DNA of 64,000 bases. It comes from Fen-1359 sp963710355 (GTDB lineage Bacteria > Planctomycetota > Phycisphaerae > Sedimentisphaerales > Anaerobacaceae). The notes under the pieces were generated by a model, which was not told the DNA's origin, did not search any database, and saw nothing but the letters and a program-made list of their open reading frames with translations. Both the position numbers and the translations under genes were made by a program. This document shows, piece after piece, positions 55,075-64,000 of the stretch. The stretch covers positions 1-64,000 of the forward strand of contig CAVPZU010000002.1 in NCBI GenBank assembly GCA_963710355.1, given 5' to 3'. Numbering within the stretch: the stretch's first letter is position 1; each line of letters opens with the position of its first letter.

Positions 55075-56193
55075 ATGAAAACTGAAATCGTCGAAATCAA
55101 TACTGAAAGAATAAATATCAATGAAATTAAAAAAGCTGCAAAGCTAATCGATGAAGGCAATCTCGTAGCATTTCCTACCGAAACCGTTTATGGAATAGCC
55201 TGCAGGGCAAATAATGATTCTCTGCAAAAGTTAAGCATAATCAAAAACAGGGCAGCCGACAAATATTACACCCTCCACATTGATAAGCCGGAAAAAGTCA
55301 GGCAATTTGTGCCAACAACAGGTCTGCGTGCCGGAAAATTGATTCAAAAAGCCTGGCCGGGGCCTCTGACAATCGTCTTTGAATTAGAGCAGGCAGAATT
55401 AGAAAAACAAAAGCAAAAAATCGATAGAGAAGTCTTTGAAAACCTGTATGCGGATAACTCCATTGGTGTCCGCTGCCCAAATCATCCCGTTGCATCAATA
55501 TTACTATCTTACACCAATTTTCCGGTTGTCGCACCAAGCGCAAATCTCACAGACCAGCCCCCTGCCACCGACGCTCAACAGGTTATAGAGAGCCTGCGGG
55601 GCAAAATTCCGCTTATCCTCGACGCAGGCCCCTGTAAATATAAAAAGAGCAGCACCGTAGTAAAAATAGGTCTGGCCGAGACAACTATCCTGCGGGAAGG
55701 CGTATTTTCACAAAAAGATGTCAAAGAAATGTCGCAGATTAAGTTTTTGTTCGTCTGCACAGGCAACAGCTGCAGAAGCCCTATGGCCGAAGGTTTCTTC
55801 CAAAAATATTTAGCCGAAAAACTGAAGTGCAATGTTGACCAGCTCGAAAAAATGTGTTATAAGACTTACTCGGCAGGCACGATGGGTATTTCAGGTCTGC
55901 CCGCGAGTGCAGAGGCCGTCAATGCTTGTGCTGCAAAAGGGGTTGATATCAGAACCCACGTAAGCACAGGATTGACAAAAGAAATAATAGAAGATTGCGA
56001 CTTAATATATGTAATGACCAGTTCGCACCGCCTGCAGGTCATCGAGATTGCACCGCAGGCCTCCGAAAAATGCCTGATGCTGGCGGAAGTCGATATTCCC
56101 GACCCGATCGGTCAAGAACAGCAAATATACAATTTTTGTGCCGAAATAATTGAAAAAGCTGTAAAAGAAAGGATTAGGGAGCTGAAATTATGA
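55075..56193 (+). CDS. TsaC/Sua5 threonylcarbamoyl-AMP synthase fused to a low-MW phosphatase
   Basis: 372 residues, two enzymes in one chain. Residues 1 to about 215 are a YrdC/Sua5 domain (VAFPTETVYGIACRA, WPGPLTIVF, VVAPSANLTD), the first enzyme of t6A tRNA modification. Residues ~222-372 are a low-molecular-weight protein phosphatase: the P-loop CTGNSCR (CX5R, Cys228 to Arg234) followed by SPMAEGFF, and a C-terminal DIPDP that supplies the general-acid Asp. The family can act on phosphotyrosine or phosphoarginine. The rpiB gene overlaps the stop by four bases. The order YrdC, phosphatase, RpiB matches the separate ywlC-ywlE-ywlF genes of Bacillus. Confidence 0.9.
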   Translation: MKTEIVEINTERININEIKKAAKLIDEGNLVAFPTETVYGIACRANNDSLQKLSIIKNRAADKYYTLHIDKPEKVRQFVPTTGLRAGKLIQKAWPGPLTIVFELEQAELEKQKQKIDREVFENLYADNSIGVRCPNHPVASILLSYTNFPVVAPSANLTDQPPATDAQQVIESLRGKIPLILDAGPCKYKKSSTVVKIGLAETTILREGVFSQKDVKEMSQIKFLFVCTGNSCRSPMAEGFFQKYLAEKLKCNVDQLEKMCYKTYSAGTMGISGLPASAEAVNACAAKGVDIRTHVSTGLTKEIIEDCDLIYVMTSSHRLQVIEIAPQASEKCLMLAEVDIPDPIGQEQQIYNFCAEIIEKAVKERIRELKL

Positions 56194-56654
56194 AAATCGT
56201 GATAGGAAGCGACCACCGCGGCTTTGTTGCAAAAGAACAAGTCAAGGCGATTATAACCCAGTTAGGACATCAATATATTGATGTCGGCACAAAGGATAAT
56301 AACCCTGCTGATTATCCTGATATTGCATACATGGCAGCAATGGCTGTTTCAAAGGGCGAGGCAGACAGGGCAATCCTTATCTGCGGAACCGGCATAGGTA
56401 TGTGTATCGCCGCAAACAAAGTAAAAGGTATAAGAGCAGCCCTATGTCACGACGAACTTACCGCCCAGATTTCACGTCACCACAACGATTCAAACGTGCT
56501 GTGCCTGTCAGGCGATATGACAGGCGAAGTGCTTCTGCGCAAAATTGTCGAAGCCTGGCTTACAACCGATTTCAGTGGCGGCCGCCACTTAAGAAGGATA
56601 AATAAAATTTCCGCCATCGAAAACGGAAAAAATCCGGCACAGATAACCACCTAA
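56190..56654 (+). CDS. rpiB: Ribose-5-phosphate isomerase B
   Basis: 154 residues; interconverts ribose-5-phosphate and ribulose-5-phosphate. The start IVIGSDHRGFVAKEQVK, the active-site region ILICGTGIGMCIAANK with its Cys, and RAALCHDELTAQISR HHNDSNVLCLSGD (split here) are diagnostic. Its ATG overlaps the stop of the TsaC-phosphatase fusion, so the two are coupled. Confidence 0.95.
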   Translation: MKIVIGSDHRGFVAKEQVKAIITQLGHQYIDVGTKDNNPADYPDIAYMAAMAVSKGEADRAILICGTGIGMCIAANKVKGIRAALCHDELTAQISRHHNDSNVLCLSGDMTGEVLLRKIVEAWLTTDFSGGRHLRRINKISAIENGKNPAQITT

Positions 56655-56679
56655 TCGAAATGAAATAATACGCCAGGAT

Positions 56680-57756
56680 TTATACTTTTGTGGATACGGA
56701 TTTCGACTTTTTCCCAACAACTTCTATCGCAGCCTTTATCCTTTGCTTTGCAGGACCAGTTTTGCGTCGCAGTTGAGCGGTCAAGGGTTCTCCCAACCTT
56801 CGGAGTTTATCATATCGTTTGGAAAGCAGATCCTCGGTGCCGAGCCGCTTTAACTCACGAAGCGTTTTTACGACGTATCTTTCAACATTATCAATAGTGT
56901 CGTGTATATTTCGATGTGCCCCGCCGAGAGGTTCAGGGATAACCACATCGATGAGGCCTAATTTGAGCAAATCTTTGCTGGTAAGTTTCAGCGCCTCGGC
57001 GGCGTCCGGCGCCTGTGAACCGTCGCGCCAGAGAATCGCCGCACAACCCTCGGGCGAAATCACCGAATAATAAGCAAATTCGAGCATTGCGAGCCTGTCG
57101 CCGACACTGATGCCCAAGGCCCCGCCCGAACCGCCCTCGCCGATAACAATACAGATAATCGGAACCGGCAAAACCGACATCTCCAATAGATTAACGGCAA
57201 TCGCCTGCGCCTGTCCTCGCTCCTCGGCGCCGATGCCCGGATATGCACCTGGCGTATCAATGAACGTAACGATGGGGATATTATACTTGGCGGCAAAATT
57301 CATTTTCGCAATGGCCTTGCGGTAACCTTCAGGATTTGCACAGCCGAAATTGCAGGCAATCTTTTCCTTTGTAGCCTTTCCTTTATCCTGGCCGACAATC
57401 AGGACCTTTTCTGTCCCAATTTGCCCCAGGCCTGTTATTATCGCCTTGTCATCGCCGAAGCACCTGTCGCCGTGCAGCTCGTGAAAATCGTTAACCATAA
57501 ACTGGAGATAATCATTCAACAGCGGTCTCTTGGGGTGTCTTGCTACCTGAACCGTCTGCCACGCCGTCAGGTTAGAATAAATTCGCTTTAACTGGTCAAC
57601 CTGCCCTTTCTGCAGCGAGCAAATCTCGGCAGAATAATCGATTCCCTTTGCGGAGCTTAATTTTGTAAGCTCGCTTATCTGGCGGTCAATGTCGGCAATT
57701 TTCTCTTCGAAGGCAAGATAATCGCCGCCGCTTATATTGTTTTGGTTATTTGGCAT
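56680..57756 (-). CDS. accA: Acetyl-CoA carboxylase carboxyltransferase subunit alpha
   Basis: Transfers the carboxyl group from biotin to acetyl-CoA in fatty-acid synthesis, with AccD. Hallmarks are YLAFEEKIADIDRQISEL near the N-terminus, ARHPKRPLLNDYLQ, FIDTPGAYPGIGAEERGQ, IGEGGSGGALGI and SVISPEGCAAILW. I prefer the ATG at 57756 because family members start about there; a frame from 57828 adds 24 basic residues and has only a weak Shine-Dalgarno. AccD is not in the window. Confidence 0.93.
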   Translation of the reverse strand: MPNNQNNISGGDYLAFEEKIADIDRQISELTKLSSAKGIDYSAEICSLQKGQVDQLKRIYSNLTAWQTVQVARHPKRPLLNDYLQFMVNDFHELHGDRCFGDDKAIITGLGQIGTEKVLIVGQDKGKATKEKIACNFGCANPEGYRKAIAKMNFAAKYNIPIVTFIDTPGAYPGIGAEERGQAQAIAVNLLEMSVLPVPIICIVIGEGGSGGALGISVGDRLAMLEFAYYSVISPEGCAAILWRDGSQAPDAAEALKLTSKDLLKLGLIDVVIPEPLGGAHRNIHDTIDNVERYVVKTLRELKRLGTEDLLSKRYDKLRRLGEPLTAQLRRKTGPAKQRIKAAIEVVGKKSKSVSTKV

Positions 57757-57959
57757 ATTGAATTTTCTAATATCTAATCTTTTCTTCCCGCTACCATTAA
57801 AATTGGCCCTCGACGCTGCTCGGGACATTGCTGCCTAAAAAAACAGCCCACAAACTTGCGGGCCAGACTTTCATATTGCCTTGCCTGCTCCGTCAGCATT
57901 TTCCCATACTTCCTATTTTCATATACTAACAAATATTAAGCCAAACTAAAAGAAAAAAA

Positions 57960-57986
57960 TTGACTTCTGAAACTATCTGCTATAAT
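57960..57986 (+). promoter_or_regulatory. Possible promoter of the tyrA-purSL-purQ operon
   Basis: TTGACT (57960-57965) and a perfect TATAAT (57981-57986) with a 15-base spacer, 48 bases before the tyrA start. Confidence 0.45.
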
Positions 57987-58033
57987 TGTCTGGCTGAATA
58001 ATTGTTGGTATCTTTTTCCATAAGGTCTTATAA

Positions 58034-58909
58034 TTGAAAGAGTTAAAACAAATAACAGTAATAGGTCTCGGCCTGCTGGGCGGCTCAATAACCCGCTCTG
58101 TATGTCAAGGCCTGCCAGCCGTTAAAACAGTTGGTTATTCTCATCGGCCATCAACCAGAAGAAAGGCAAGACGGCTTGCAATCGCCCATCAGGTTGTCGA
58201 AACAATAGCAGAAAGCGTCGCCGGTGCCGATATTGTTATCCTTGCAACACCCATTTACACCTTTGAGCAAATCTTTAAGCAGATTGCCGGCTATCTGCCC
58301 GCAGGCTGCATCGTAACCGATATCGGCTCGACAAAGGTTTTGCCTTGTCGCTGGGCGGCAAAATACCTGCCGGATACTGTTCATTATGTCGGGTCACATC
58401 CCATCGCAGGTTCCGAACAGAGAGGCCTCGAATTTGCCAGAGACGATTTGTTCGAGCAAACATACTGCATACTCACCAGAACAAACAAAACCAACGGAAC
58501 AGCACTGCAGACCCTCAAAGAATTCTGGATGCGGCTCGGCTGCATAGTGAAAATTATGTCGCCGGTTATGCACGACAAAATCCTTGCAAATATAAGTCAC
58601 CTGCCTCACGTTGCCGCCGCTGCTCTGGTCAACCTGCAAAACAAAGATGAGCTTAAGCTGGCCGGCAAAGGTTTTGTGGATACATCGAGGGTCGCATCCG
58701 GGCCTGCCAATATATGGGCTGACATACTGTTGACGAATACGAAAAACGTCACCGGCGGCATTGACAAAACAATAGCTGAACTGAAAATGCTGCAGAAGGC
58801 AATCAAAAAAGGCGACAGAAGCGAACTCGAAAAACTGCTCAATGCAGCAAGAACAAAGCGGAATGCGATGATAAAATATAAAATGAAGAAAAGGGAATTG
58901 ATTCAGTGA
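58034..58909 (+). CDS. tyrA: Prephenate dehydrogenase
   Basis: Oxidative decarboxylation of prephenate on the way to tyrosine. 291 residues, starting at TTG: ITVIGLGLLGGSITRSVCQG is the NAD-binding Rossmann motif, followed by VILATPIYTFEQI, DIGSTKVLPC and GSHPIAGSEQRGLEFA with the catalytic His. The C-terminal helical dimer domain is complete; there is no ACT domain. Its stop overlaps the GTG start of the purL gene by four bases. Confidence 0.92.
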   Translation: MKELKQITVIGLGLLGGSITRSVCQGLPAVKTVGYSHRPSTRRKARRLAIAHQVVETIAESVAGADIVILATPIYTFEQIFKQIAGYLPAGCIVTDIGSTKVLPCRWAAKYLPDTVHYVGSHPIAGSEQRGLEFARDDLFEQTYCILTRTNKTNGTALQTLKEFWMRLGCIVKIMSPVMHDKILANISHLPHVAAAALVNLQNKDELKLAGKGFVDTSRVASGPANIWADILLTNTKNVTGGIDKTIAELKMLQKAIKKGDRSELEKLLNAARTKRNAMIKYKMKKRELIQ

Positions 58910-61791
58910 AACAGTGGCGTTTCGAGGTCTTTAACAAACCAGATTTTGTCGATGTCCAAGGGGTGAGCATCCTCGAAAGTATTCGCGAAGTGGGGATTAC
59001 GGGCATTGAGGCAATTCAGTCAGCGAGGGTTTTTCTGATTGAAGCCGATTTCGATACAGAATCTGCGAACCGAATTGCAAGGGAAATCCTGACCGACCCT
59101 GTCTGTGAACAATACTATATCGGCAGAAGCAAGGCGCCGGCAGGCCTGGCAAGGGCAACATTAGTCGAGGTCCACCTCAAAAGCGGCGTGACTGACCCCG
59201 TCGCCGAGTCGGTGACAACCGCAATTGCCGATATAGGCTGTCAGGTAGCCAACGTCAGAACCGCGAGGAAATATCTTCTACTCGGTGAAGTGAACACTAA
59301 GCAGATAGATATTATAACAAAGAAGGTTCTGGCGAATGACTGCATTGAGGAAGTGGTCATCGGCAACGAATCAGAACCCCCAGCCCCGCATCTAAAACCC
59401 TACGAACTGAAAATAGTCCGTTTGCCCATCAGGAGTCTCAACGATGAACAACTGACCTCGCTGAGCGGGAAAATGGACCTGTTTTTGAATTTAATTGAGA
59501 TGCGAACAATCCAGAATTATTTTAAGCAGATAAACAGAGACCCGACCGACGTGGAGATGGAGACACTCGCACAAACCTGGAGCGAGCATTGCGTCCACAA
59601 AACGTTCCGAAGCTCAATAGATATGACAATCGACGGCAGGGAAATTCACTACGACAATCTGCTTAAAGAAACCGTCTTTAAGGCTACTAAAATGCTTAAT
59701 AAGCCCTGGTGCATATCGGTTTTTGAAGATAACGCCGGCGTCGTGGAATTCGACGAGGAGGCGGCTGTCTGCTTCAAGGTAGAAACACACAACCATCCAT
59801 CGGCACTTGACCCGTACGGCGGCGCAGCTACCGGCATAGGCGGGGTCATACGCGACCCGATGGGGACAGGAATGGGTGCAAGACCTATCGCCAATACCGA
59901 TATATTCTGCTTCGGCGAACCTGATATAAAAATGGAAGATGTCCCCAAAGGCGTCCTGCATCCGAGAAGGATTATGAAGGGCGTCGTGGCGGGAGTTCGC
60001 GATTACGGCAACCGTATTGGAATTCCAACCATAAATGGGGCGGTTTATTTCGACAAGAGATATATGGCCAACCCGCTGGTCTTCTGCGGAAATATAGGTA
60101 TTATGGATAGAAATAAATGTTTTAAGCATCCGCAGTCAGGCAATCTGATTATTGTTGTCGGCGGCCGGACGGGCAGAGACGGCATACACGGCGCAACATT
60201 TTCAAGCGGCCAGATGACACACGAACACGAGACAATCTTTTCGCACGCGGTCCAGATAGGCAACGCCATAACCGAAAAGAAGATGCTCGATTGTTTGCTT
60301 GAAGCAAACAGAGCCAATCTGTATGAAGCCATCACCGACTGCGGAGCCGGCGGTTTAAGCAGCGCAGTCGGAGAGATGGGTGCAAATCTCGGTGCGGAGG
60401 TTGACCTCGAAAAAGTGCCGCTGAAATATACAGGCTTAAATTACACCGAAATATGGATAAGCGAGGCACAGGAAAGAATGGTCGTTGCCGTCAGGCCGGA
60501 AAACCTTGAATTAATAATGAAGATTTTTGAAAGCGAAAATGTCGAGGCTACAGTCATCGGAAAATTCACTGCCGATAAGAAACTTAAACTGCGCTATAAT
60601 GGGCAGTCTGTCGGCGAACTGGATATGGATTTTCTCCACGAAGGAGTCCCGAAATATTTGCGCAAGGCAGTCTGGAAAAGGCCGGACATCGCAGAGCCGA
60701 ATCTGCCTCAAAAAAACAATTATAATGAAGACCTGCTGAAGATTTTGTCATCATATAATGTTGCGAGCAAGGAATGGGTGATTCGTCAATATGACCACGA
60801 GGTTCAGGGCGGCTCGGTTGTCAAACCGCTGACGGGGGTATCCAACGATGGGCCAAGCGACGCAGCGGTGATAAAACCGAAATACAAAAGCGAAAAAGGC
60901 CTGGCCATAAGCTGCGGTATGAACCCGCTGTATGGCGACATCGACCCATACTGGATGGCGATGGCAGGTATCGATGAAGCGATACGGAACATTGTCTCTG
61001 TCGGCGGCAAGTTCGACAGGATTGCCCTGCTTGATAATTTCTGCTGGGGCAACTGCACGAGGCCTGAAACACTTGGCCAGCTTGTTCTTGCAGCACAGGC
61101 TTGTTTCGACGGCGCACTTGCTTTTGGTGCGCCTTTTATTTCCGGCAAGGATTCGCTCAATAACGAATTTGAATGCGAAGACGCCAACCGAATCGCAATC
61201 CCGCCTACGCTACTGATAAGCGCAATGTCGCTGGTCGATGATGTCGGCAAATGCACAACTATGGATGTTAAAAAGCCGTCAAATCTGCTCTTTATTGTGG
61301 GATTGACAAAAAATGAGCTTGGCGGCTCTCACTACTACAAAATTAACGGCGAAATTGGCGCAAACGTTCCGAAGGTTGACCTCCAGATCGCACCGAAAAT
61401 TGCCGCCAAAATATCTGAGGCGATTGAAAAGGGGCTGGTCGCCAGTTGCCACGACTGTTCGGAAGGCGGACTGGCGACAGCGCTGGCGGAAATGGCATTT
61501 GCGGGCAGTTTCGGCATCGAGGCAGATTTGCGGGGGCTGCCGAAATCGGTTGACTGCCTGCGAAATGTTGTGCAGCTTTTCAGCGAATCAACATCTCGGT
61601 TTATCGTCGAGGTTGAATTGTCCAATTTTGATGCCTTCGCAAAGATGTTTCTGAATCTGCCATTCGGCCAGATTGGAAAGGTAATTGCAGCAAAAAAACT
61701 GATTATAAAATCTTACGATGGCCGGGCAATTGTAGATGTCGAGCTGGATTCTCTCAAAAGAGCTTGGCAGAAAACTTTCGACTGGAAATAG
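58906..61791 (+). CDS. purL: FGAM synthase: PurS-like domains fused to PurL
   Basis: Converts FGAR to FGAM in purine synthesis, with ammonia from PurQ. 961 residues: the first ~165 hold two PurS-like repeats (WRFEVFNKPDFVDVQGVSIL and ATLVEVHLKSGVTDPVAESV), which in many bacteria are a separate small protein. The rest is PurL with TWSEHCVHKTFRS, CFKVETHNHPSALDPYGGAATGIGG (split), TDCGAGGLSSAVGEMG and, in the second half, LDNFCWGNCTRPETLG and SCHDCSEGGLATALAEMAF. Translational overlap with tyrA and an 18-base gap to purQ indicate one operon. Confidence 0.93.
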   Translation: MKQWRFEVFNKPDFVDVQGVSILESIREVGITGIEAIQSARVFLIEADFDTESANRIAREILTDPVCEQYYIGRSKAPAGLARATLVEVHLKSGVTDPVAESVTTAIADIGCQVANVRTARKYLLLGEVNTKQIDIITKKVLANDCIEEVVIGNESEPPAPHLKPYELKIVRLPIRSLNDEQLTSLSGKMDLFLNLIEMRTIQNYFKQINRDPTDVEMETLAQTWSEHCVHKTFRSSIDMTIDGREIHYDNLLKETVFKATKMLNKPWCISVFEDNAGVVEFDEEAAVCFKVETHNHPSALDPYGGAATGIGGVIRDPMGTGMGARPIANTDIFCFGEPDIKMEDVPKGVLHPRRIMKGVVAGVRDYGNRIGIPTINGAVYFDKRYMANPLVFCGNIGIMDRNKCFKHPQSGNLIIVVGGRTGRDGIHGATFSSGQMTHEHETIFSHAVQIGNAITEKKMLDCLLEANRANLYEAITDCGAGGLSSAVGEMGANLGAEVDLEKVPLKYTGLNYTEIWISEAQERMVVAVRPENLELIMKIFESENVEATVIGKFTADKKLKLRYNGQSVGELDMDFLHEGVPKYLRKAVWKRPDIAEPNLPQKNNYNEDLLKILSSYNVASKEWVIRQYDHEVQGGSVVKPLTGVSNDGPSDAAVIKPKYKSEKGLAISCGMNPLYGDIDPYWMAMAGIDEAIRNIVSVGGKFDRIALLDNFCWGNCTRPETLGQLVLAAQACFDGALAFGAPFISGKDSLNNEFECEDANRIAIPPTLLISAMSLVDDVGKCTTMDVKKPSNLLFIVGLTKNELGGSHYYKINGEIGANVPKVDLQIAPKIAAKISEAIEKGLVASCHDCSEGGLATALAEMAFAGSFGIEADLRGLPKSVDCLRNVVQLFSESTSRFIVEVELSNFDAFAKMFLNLPFGQIGKVIAAKKLIIKSYDGRAIVDVELDSLKRAWQKTFDWK

Positions 61792-61809
61792 GTTTTTTAC
61801 GGTCTAATT

Positions 61810-62595
61810 ATGATAAAAGAAGTTAAGGCGATAGTTTTGCGGGCGGCGGGGATAAATTGTGACCTCGAGACACAATACGCACTTGAGCTGGCAGGCGCCA
61901 AGGCAGAACGCATTCACATAAACCGGCTCATTGAAAACAAAGGATTACTCGACGAATGCCAGATTCTGGTTTTTCCGGGGGGTTTCAGTTACGGCGACGA
62001 TGTGGCAGCAGGCAAGATTCTGGCAAATCAGGTAACCAATCACTTAAAACAGGCTGTTCGCAAATTCATTAACGACGGCAAATTGGTTCTGGGAATCTGC
62101 AACGGCTTTCAGGTTCTGGTCAAGACAGGTTTACTGGGCGGTTTCGACACAAATGGCCAAAAGGACGTCACTATTACTTATAACGACAGCGGCAAATTCG
62201 AGGACCGCTGGGTCTATCTGTCGCCGCAGACAACCAAATGTGTTTTTATCGAGCCGGGAAGACAAATATATCTGCCTATTGCGCACGGCGAAGGCAAGGT
62301 TGTCGCAAGGAATACGGAAACGCTTGAAAAACTGAAGCAGAATAATCTTATCGCCTTTAAATATGTCGATGAACACGACAACGAGGGCGGCTATCCCGTC
62401 AACCCGAACGGGTCGGTTGAATCGATTGCTGGTCTCGTGGATACAACCGGCCGGGTGATGGGCCTTATGCCGCACCCGGAAAGATTCGCAAGACTCACAC
62501 AGCATCCGCGCTGGACACGGCTGAAAGAGAAGGCACAGCCGGATGGAATGACAATTTTTAATAACGCCGCCAAATACGTCCGCGAACATTTCTAA
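61810..62595 (+). CDS. purQ: FGAM synthase glutaminase subunit PurQ
   Basis: 261 residues, class I glutamine amidotransferase that feeds ammonia to PurL. Motifs are AIVLRAAGINCDLET, FPGGFSYGDDVAAGKI, LGICNGFQVLVKTGLL with the nucleophile Cys, and the C-terminal triad part GLMPHPERFAR. Complete. Downstream are the two tRNA genes. Confidence 0.95.
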   Translation: MIKEVKAIVLRAAGINCDLETQYALELAGAKAERIHINRLIENKGLLDECQILVFPGGFSYGDDVAAGKILANQVTNHLKQAVRKFINDGKLVLGICNGFQVLVKTGLLGGFDTNGQKDVTITYNDSGKFEDRWVYLSPQTTKCVFIEPGRQIYLPIAHGEGKVVARNTETLEKLKQNNLIAFKYVDEHDNEGGYPVNPNGSVESIAGLVDTTGRVMGLMPHPERFARLTQHPRWTRLKEKAQPDGMTIFNNAAKYVREHF

Positions 62596-62674
62596 TCAGG
62601 GTTATTTTGGTCTATCCTGTCATAATATTTTCTTGCAAGCAGCCGGTTTTTTTTGTAAATTATTCTTCGCTTTT

Positions 62675-62746
62675 GGGCTCGTAGCTCAGTGGCAGAGCGG
62701 TGGACTCATAATCCATTGGTCGTAGGTTCGACCCCTACCGGGCCCA
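62675..62746 (+). tRNA. tRNA with CAU anticodon, probably elongator Met
   Basis: A 72-base cloverleaf: acceptor arm GGGCTCG/CGGGCCC with A discriminator, D arm GCTCAGTGGCAGAGC, anticodon CAT at 62707-62709 in loop CTCATAA, T arm GTAGGTTCGACCCCTAC. CCA is not encoded. The CAU anticodon could also be Ile2; the stem sequence does not settle this, and an initiator is unlikely because the acceptor ends in a paired first base. Confidence 0.93.
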
Positions 62747-62842
62747 GTTTTAGTGTTGAGTGTTGAGTTAAAAAGAGTTCAAGATTTTTTACGGAATCGA
62801 CCTTTAACTAAAAACTTAAAACTAAACACGCAAAACTATTCC

Positions 62843-62915
<73 letters not shown>

Positions 62916-63125
62916 TTCATAAATGCATTTTCGATTCTAAATTTTGGTTTTGGACTCCAAGTTTCAGCTTTCAAGTCTTTATGCAACCACTAAAAAGACC
63001 GCAAATAAAAATTCATTTAATGAATTCCGGCGCCGGCTGTTCTTGTGCCGCTGTTTTGCCGGTAAAATCATACGCTTTTGTACTTCCTGTAAGTTCACTG
63101 CTTTATCATTTGCATAAAAATCAGT

Positions 63126-64000
63126 TTATAACTCGACCGGCTTGGCATTGGCTGTCAAGAGCGTCATAAGTCCAAGGGCAAGCAAATACGCCGAACCGCA
63201 AATAATAAAGAGTACCATATAACTACCGCTCGCCTGCACAATGTATCCAGCCGAGGTCATAAAAATCATGCCGCCGATGGAGCCTGCTGCTGAACCAAGA
63301 CCAACAACAGAACCCACTGCTTTCTTTGGAAACATATCTGAAACTGTTGTGAAAATATTTGCTGACCATCCTTGATGTGCCGCTGCCGCCAAACCAATAA
63401 TTACGACTGCTAACCACAGATTCGTCATATTTGCCGCAGCGATTACCGGAACAACAAGTAATGCGCAAATAAGCATCGTAATCTTACGGGCTTTATTTAC
63501 GTCGGCTCCACGATTGATCATGGCTCCTGATATCCAGCCACCGCCAATGCTCCCCACGCTTGTCATCATATATATAACAACGAGCGGCAATCCAAGTGCA
63601 GTGATTGTAAGTCCGAAGTTCTTATTCAAGAATAGCCCTAACCAGTACAGATAAAACCACCATATCGGGTCCGTCATAAATTTCCCTATGATAAATGCCC
63701 ACGTCTGACGGTACTTCAAAAGTTTCACCCATGGAACTTTCTCTGATGTTGGTTCCTGCGGATCACTCAAAATATAAGCCATTTCTTTTTTCTTGAGTTT
63801 CTTTGCCATTTCTGGTTTTTCATAAAAAATAATCCAGAAAACAAGCCAAATGAAGCCAGTCGCACCAGTAGCAATGAATGCTGCCTGCCAACCATACGTG
63901 ACAGTCAACCACGGAACAACAGCAGGGGCAACTACAGCACCAATGTTTGCACCGGAATTGAAAATGCCGGTAGCCAGCGCACGTTCCTTTCTCGGGAACC
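63126..64000 (-). CDS. MFS transporter, hexuronate (ExuT)-like, 5' end beyond the window
   Basis: Major facilitator of the anion:cation symporter family, probably importing hexuronates or related sugar acids. The frame is open to the window edge, so the N-terminus is missing; the visible part covers about helices 5-12. Family marks are GIFNSGANIGAVVAPAVVPW, KFMTDPIWWFYLYWLGLFLN and FTTVSDMFPKKAVGSVVGLG. With the sulfatase and hydrolases it fits growth on plant or algal polysaccharides. Confidence 0.85.
   Translation of the reverse strand, partial: FPRKERALATGIFNSGANIGAVVAPAVVPWLTVTYGWQAAFIATGATGFIWLVFWIIFYEKPEMAKKLKKKEMAYILSDPQEPTSEKVPWVKLLKYRQTWAFIIGKFMTDPIWWFYLYWLGLFLNKNFGLTITALGLPLVVIYMMTSVGSIGGGWISGAMINRGADVNKARKITMLICALLVVPVIAAANMTNLWLAVVIIGLAAAAHQGWSANIFTTVSDMFPKKAVGSVVGLGSAAGSIGGMIFMTSAGYIVQASGSYMVLFIICGSAYLLALGLMTLLTANAKPVEL

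Overview
The window reads as one contig of an uncultured, polysaccharide-degrading planctomycete, probably from the Phycisphaerae side of the phylum. Supporting signs are two PEP-CTERM secreted proteins, extracellular glycoside hydrolases carrying short dockerin-like repeats, a Tat-exported sulfatase, an RCC1-repeat secreted protein, PurL with PurS domains fused in front, and operons built from mostly short-range gene pairs. This placement is inferred from gene content; no rRNA is present.

Layout. 0-0.47 kb is a GC-rich piece of glutamate synthase that is fused in the middle of conserved sequence to the end of infC, so this edge is probably a chimeric join. 0.47-6 kb holds infC-thrS (minus), a type II/IV secretion ATPase and a CvpA-like protein. 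6-14.4 kb holds a PEP-CTERM protein, a HEAT-repeat protein, a 13-repeat RCC1 protein, a sulfatase, cca and rsmD. 14.4-24 kb is an accessory zone: repeat-rich spacer, then two tandem copies of a gene pair (multi-pass membrane protein + CxxCH-containing beta-propeller) with a chorismatase-like RidA-fold gene between them and the tail of a third copy beyond. 24-28.5 kb has two secreted glycoside hydrolases (GH16, GH30) followed by gene debris. 28.5-37 kb has hisS with a coupled nuclease-like gene, a second PEP-CTERM gene, rsmE, the hom/homoserine-kinase-like/lysC operon and a thermonuclease. 37-46 kb has pnp-rpsO, a signalling cluster (STAS remnant, HD-GYP, CheY-like) and type II secretion parts (secretin, pseudopilins). 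46.5-49.3 kb is tsaE-thiL-argH.

49.6-52.8 kb is the best candidate for an undescribed system: a DNA methyltransferase with a C-terminal Mrr-like nuclease domain, an FRG-domain protein and a winged-helix/two-TM protein, tightly spaced on one strand. 53-64 kb is housekeeping: a YfcE-type phosphoesterase, PilZ, a TsaC/low-MW phosphatase fusion with rpiB, accA, tyrA-purSL-purQ, tRNA-Met(CAU), tRNA-Lys(CTT) and a truncated hexuronate-type MFS transporter.

Two cross-cutting patterns matter for reading the annotation. First, at least eight genes (gltB, RCC1, one membrane paralogue, the ApgM-like kinase, SNase, secretin, tsaE, argH) are each broken by a single small indel, several in homopolymers and some in genes likely to be essential, so most are probably sequence errors. 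Second, short GGCGGA/TCCGCC palindromes and 'CACAGATT/CACGGATT'-type spacers recur between genes and in places inside genes.
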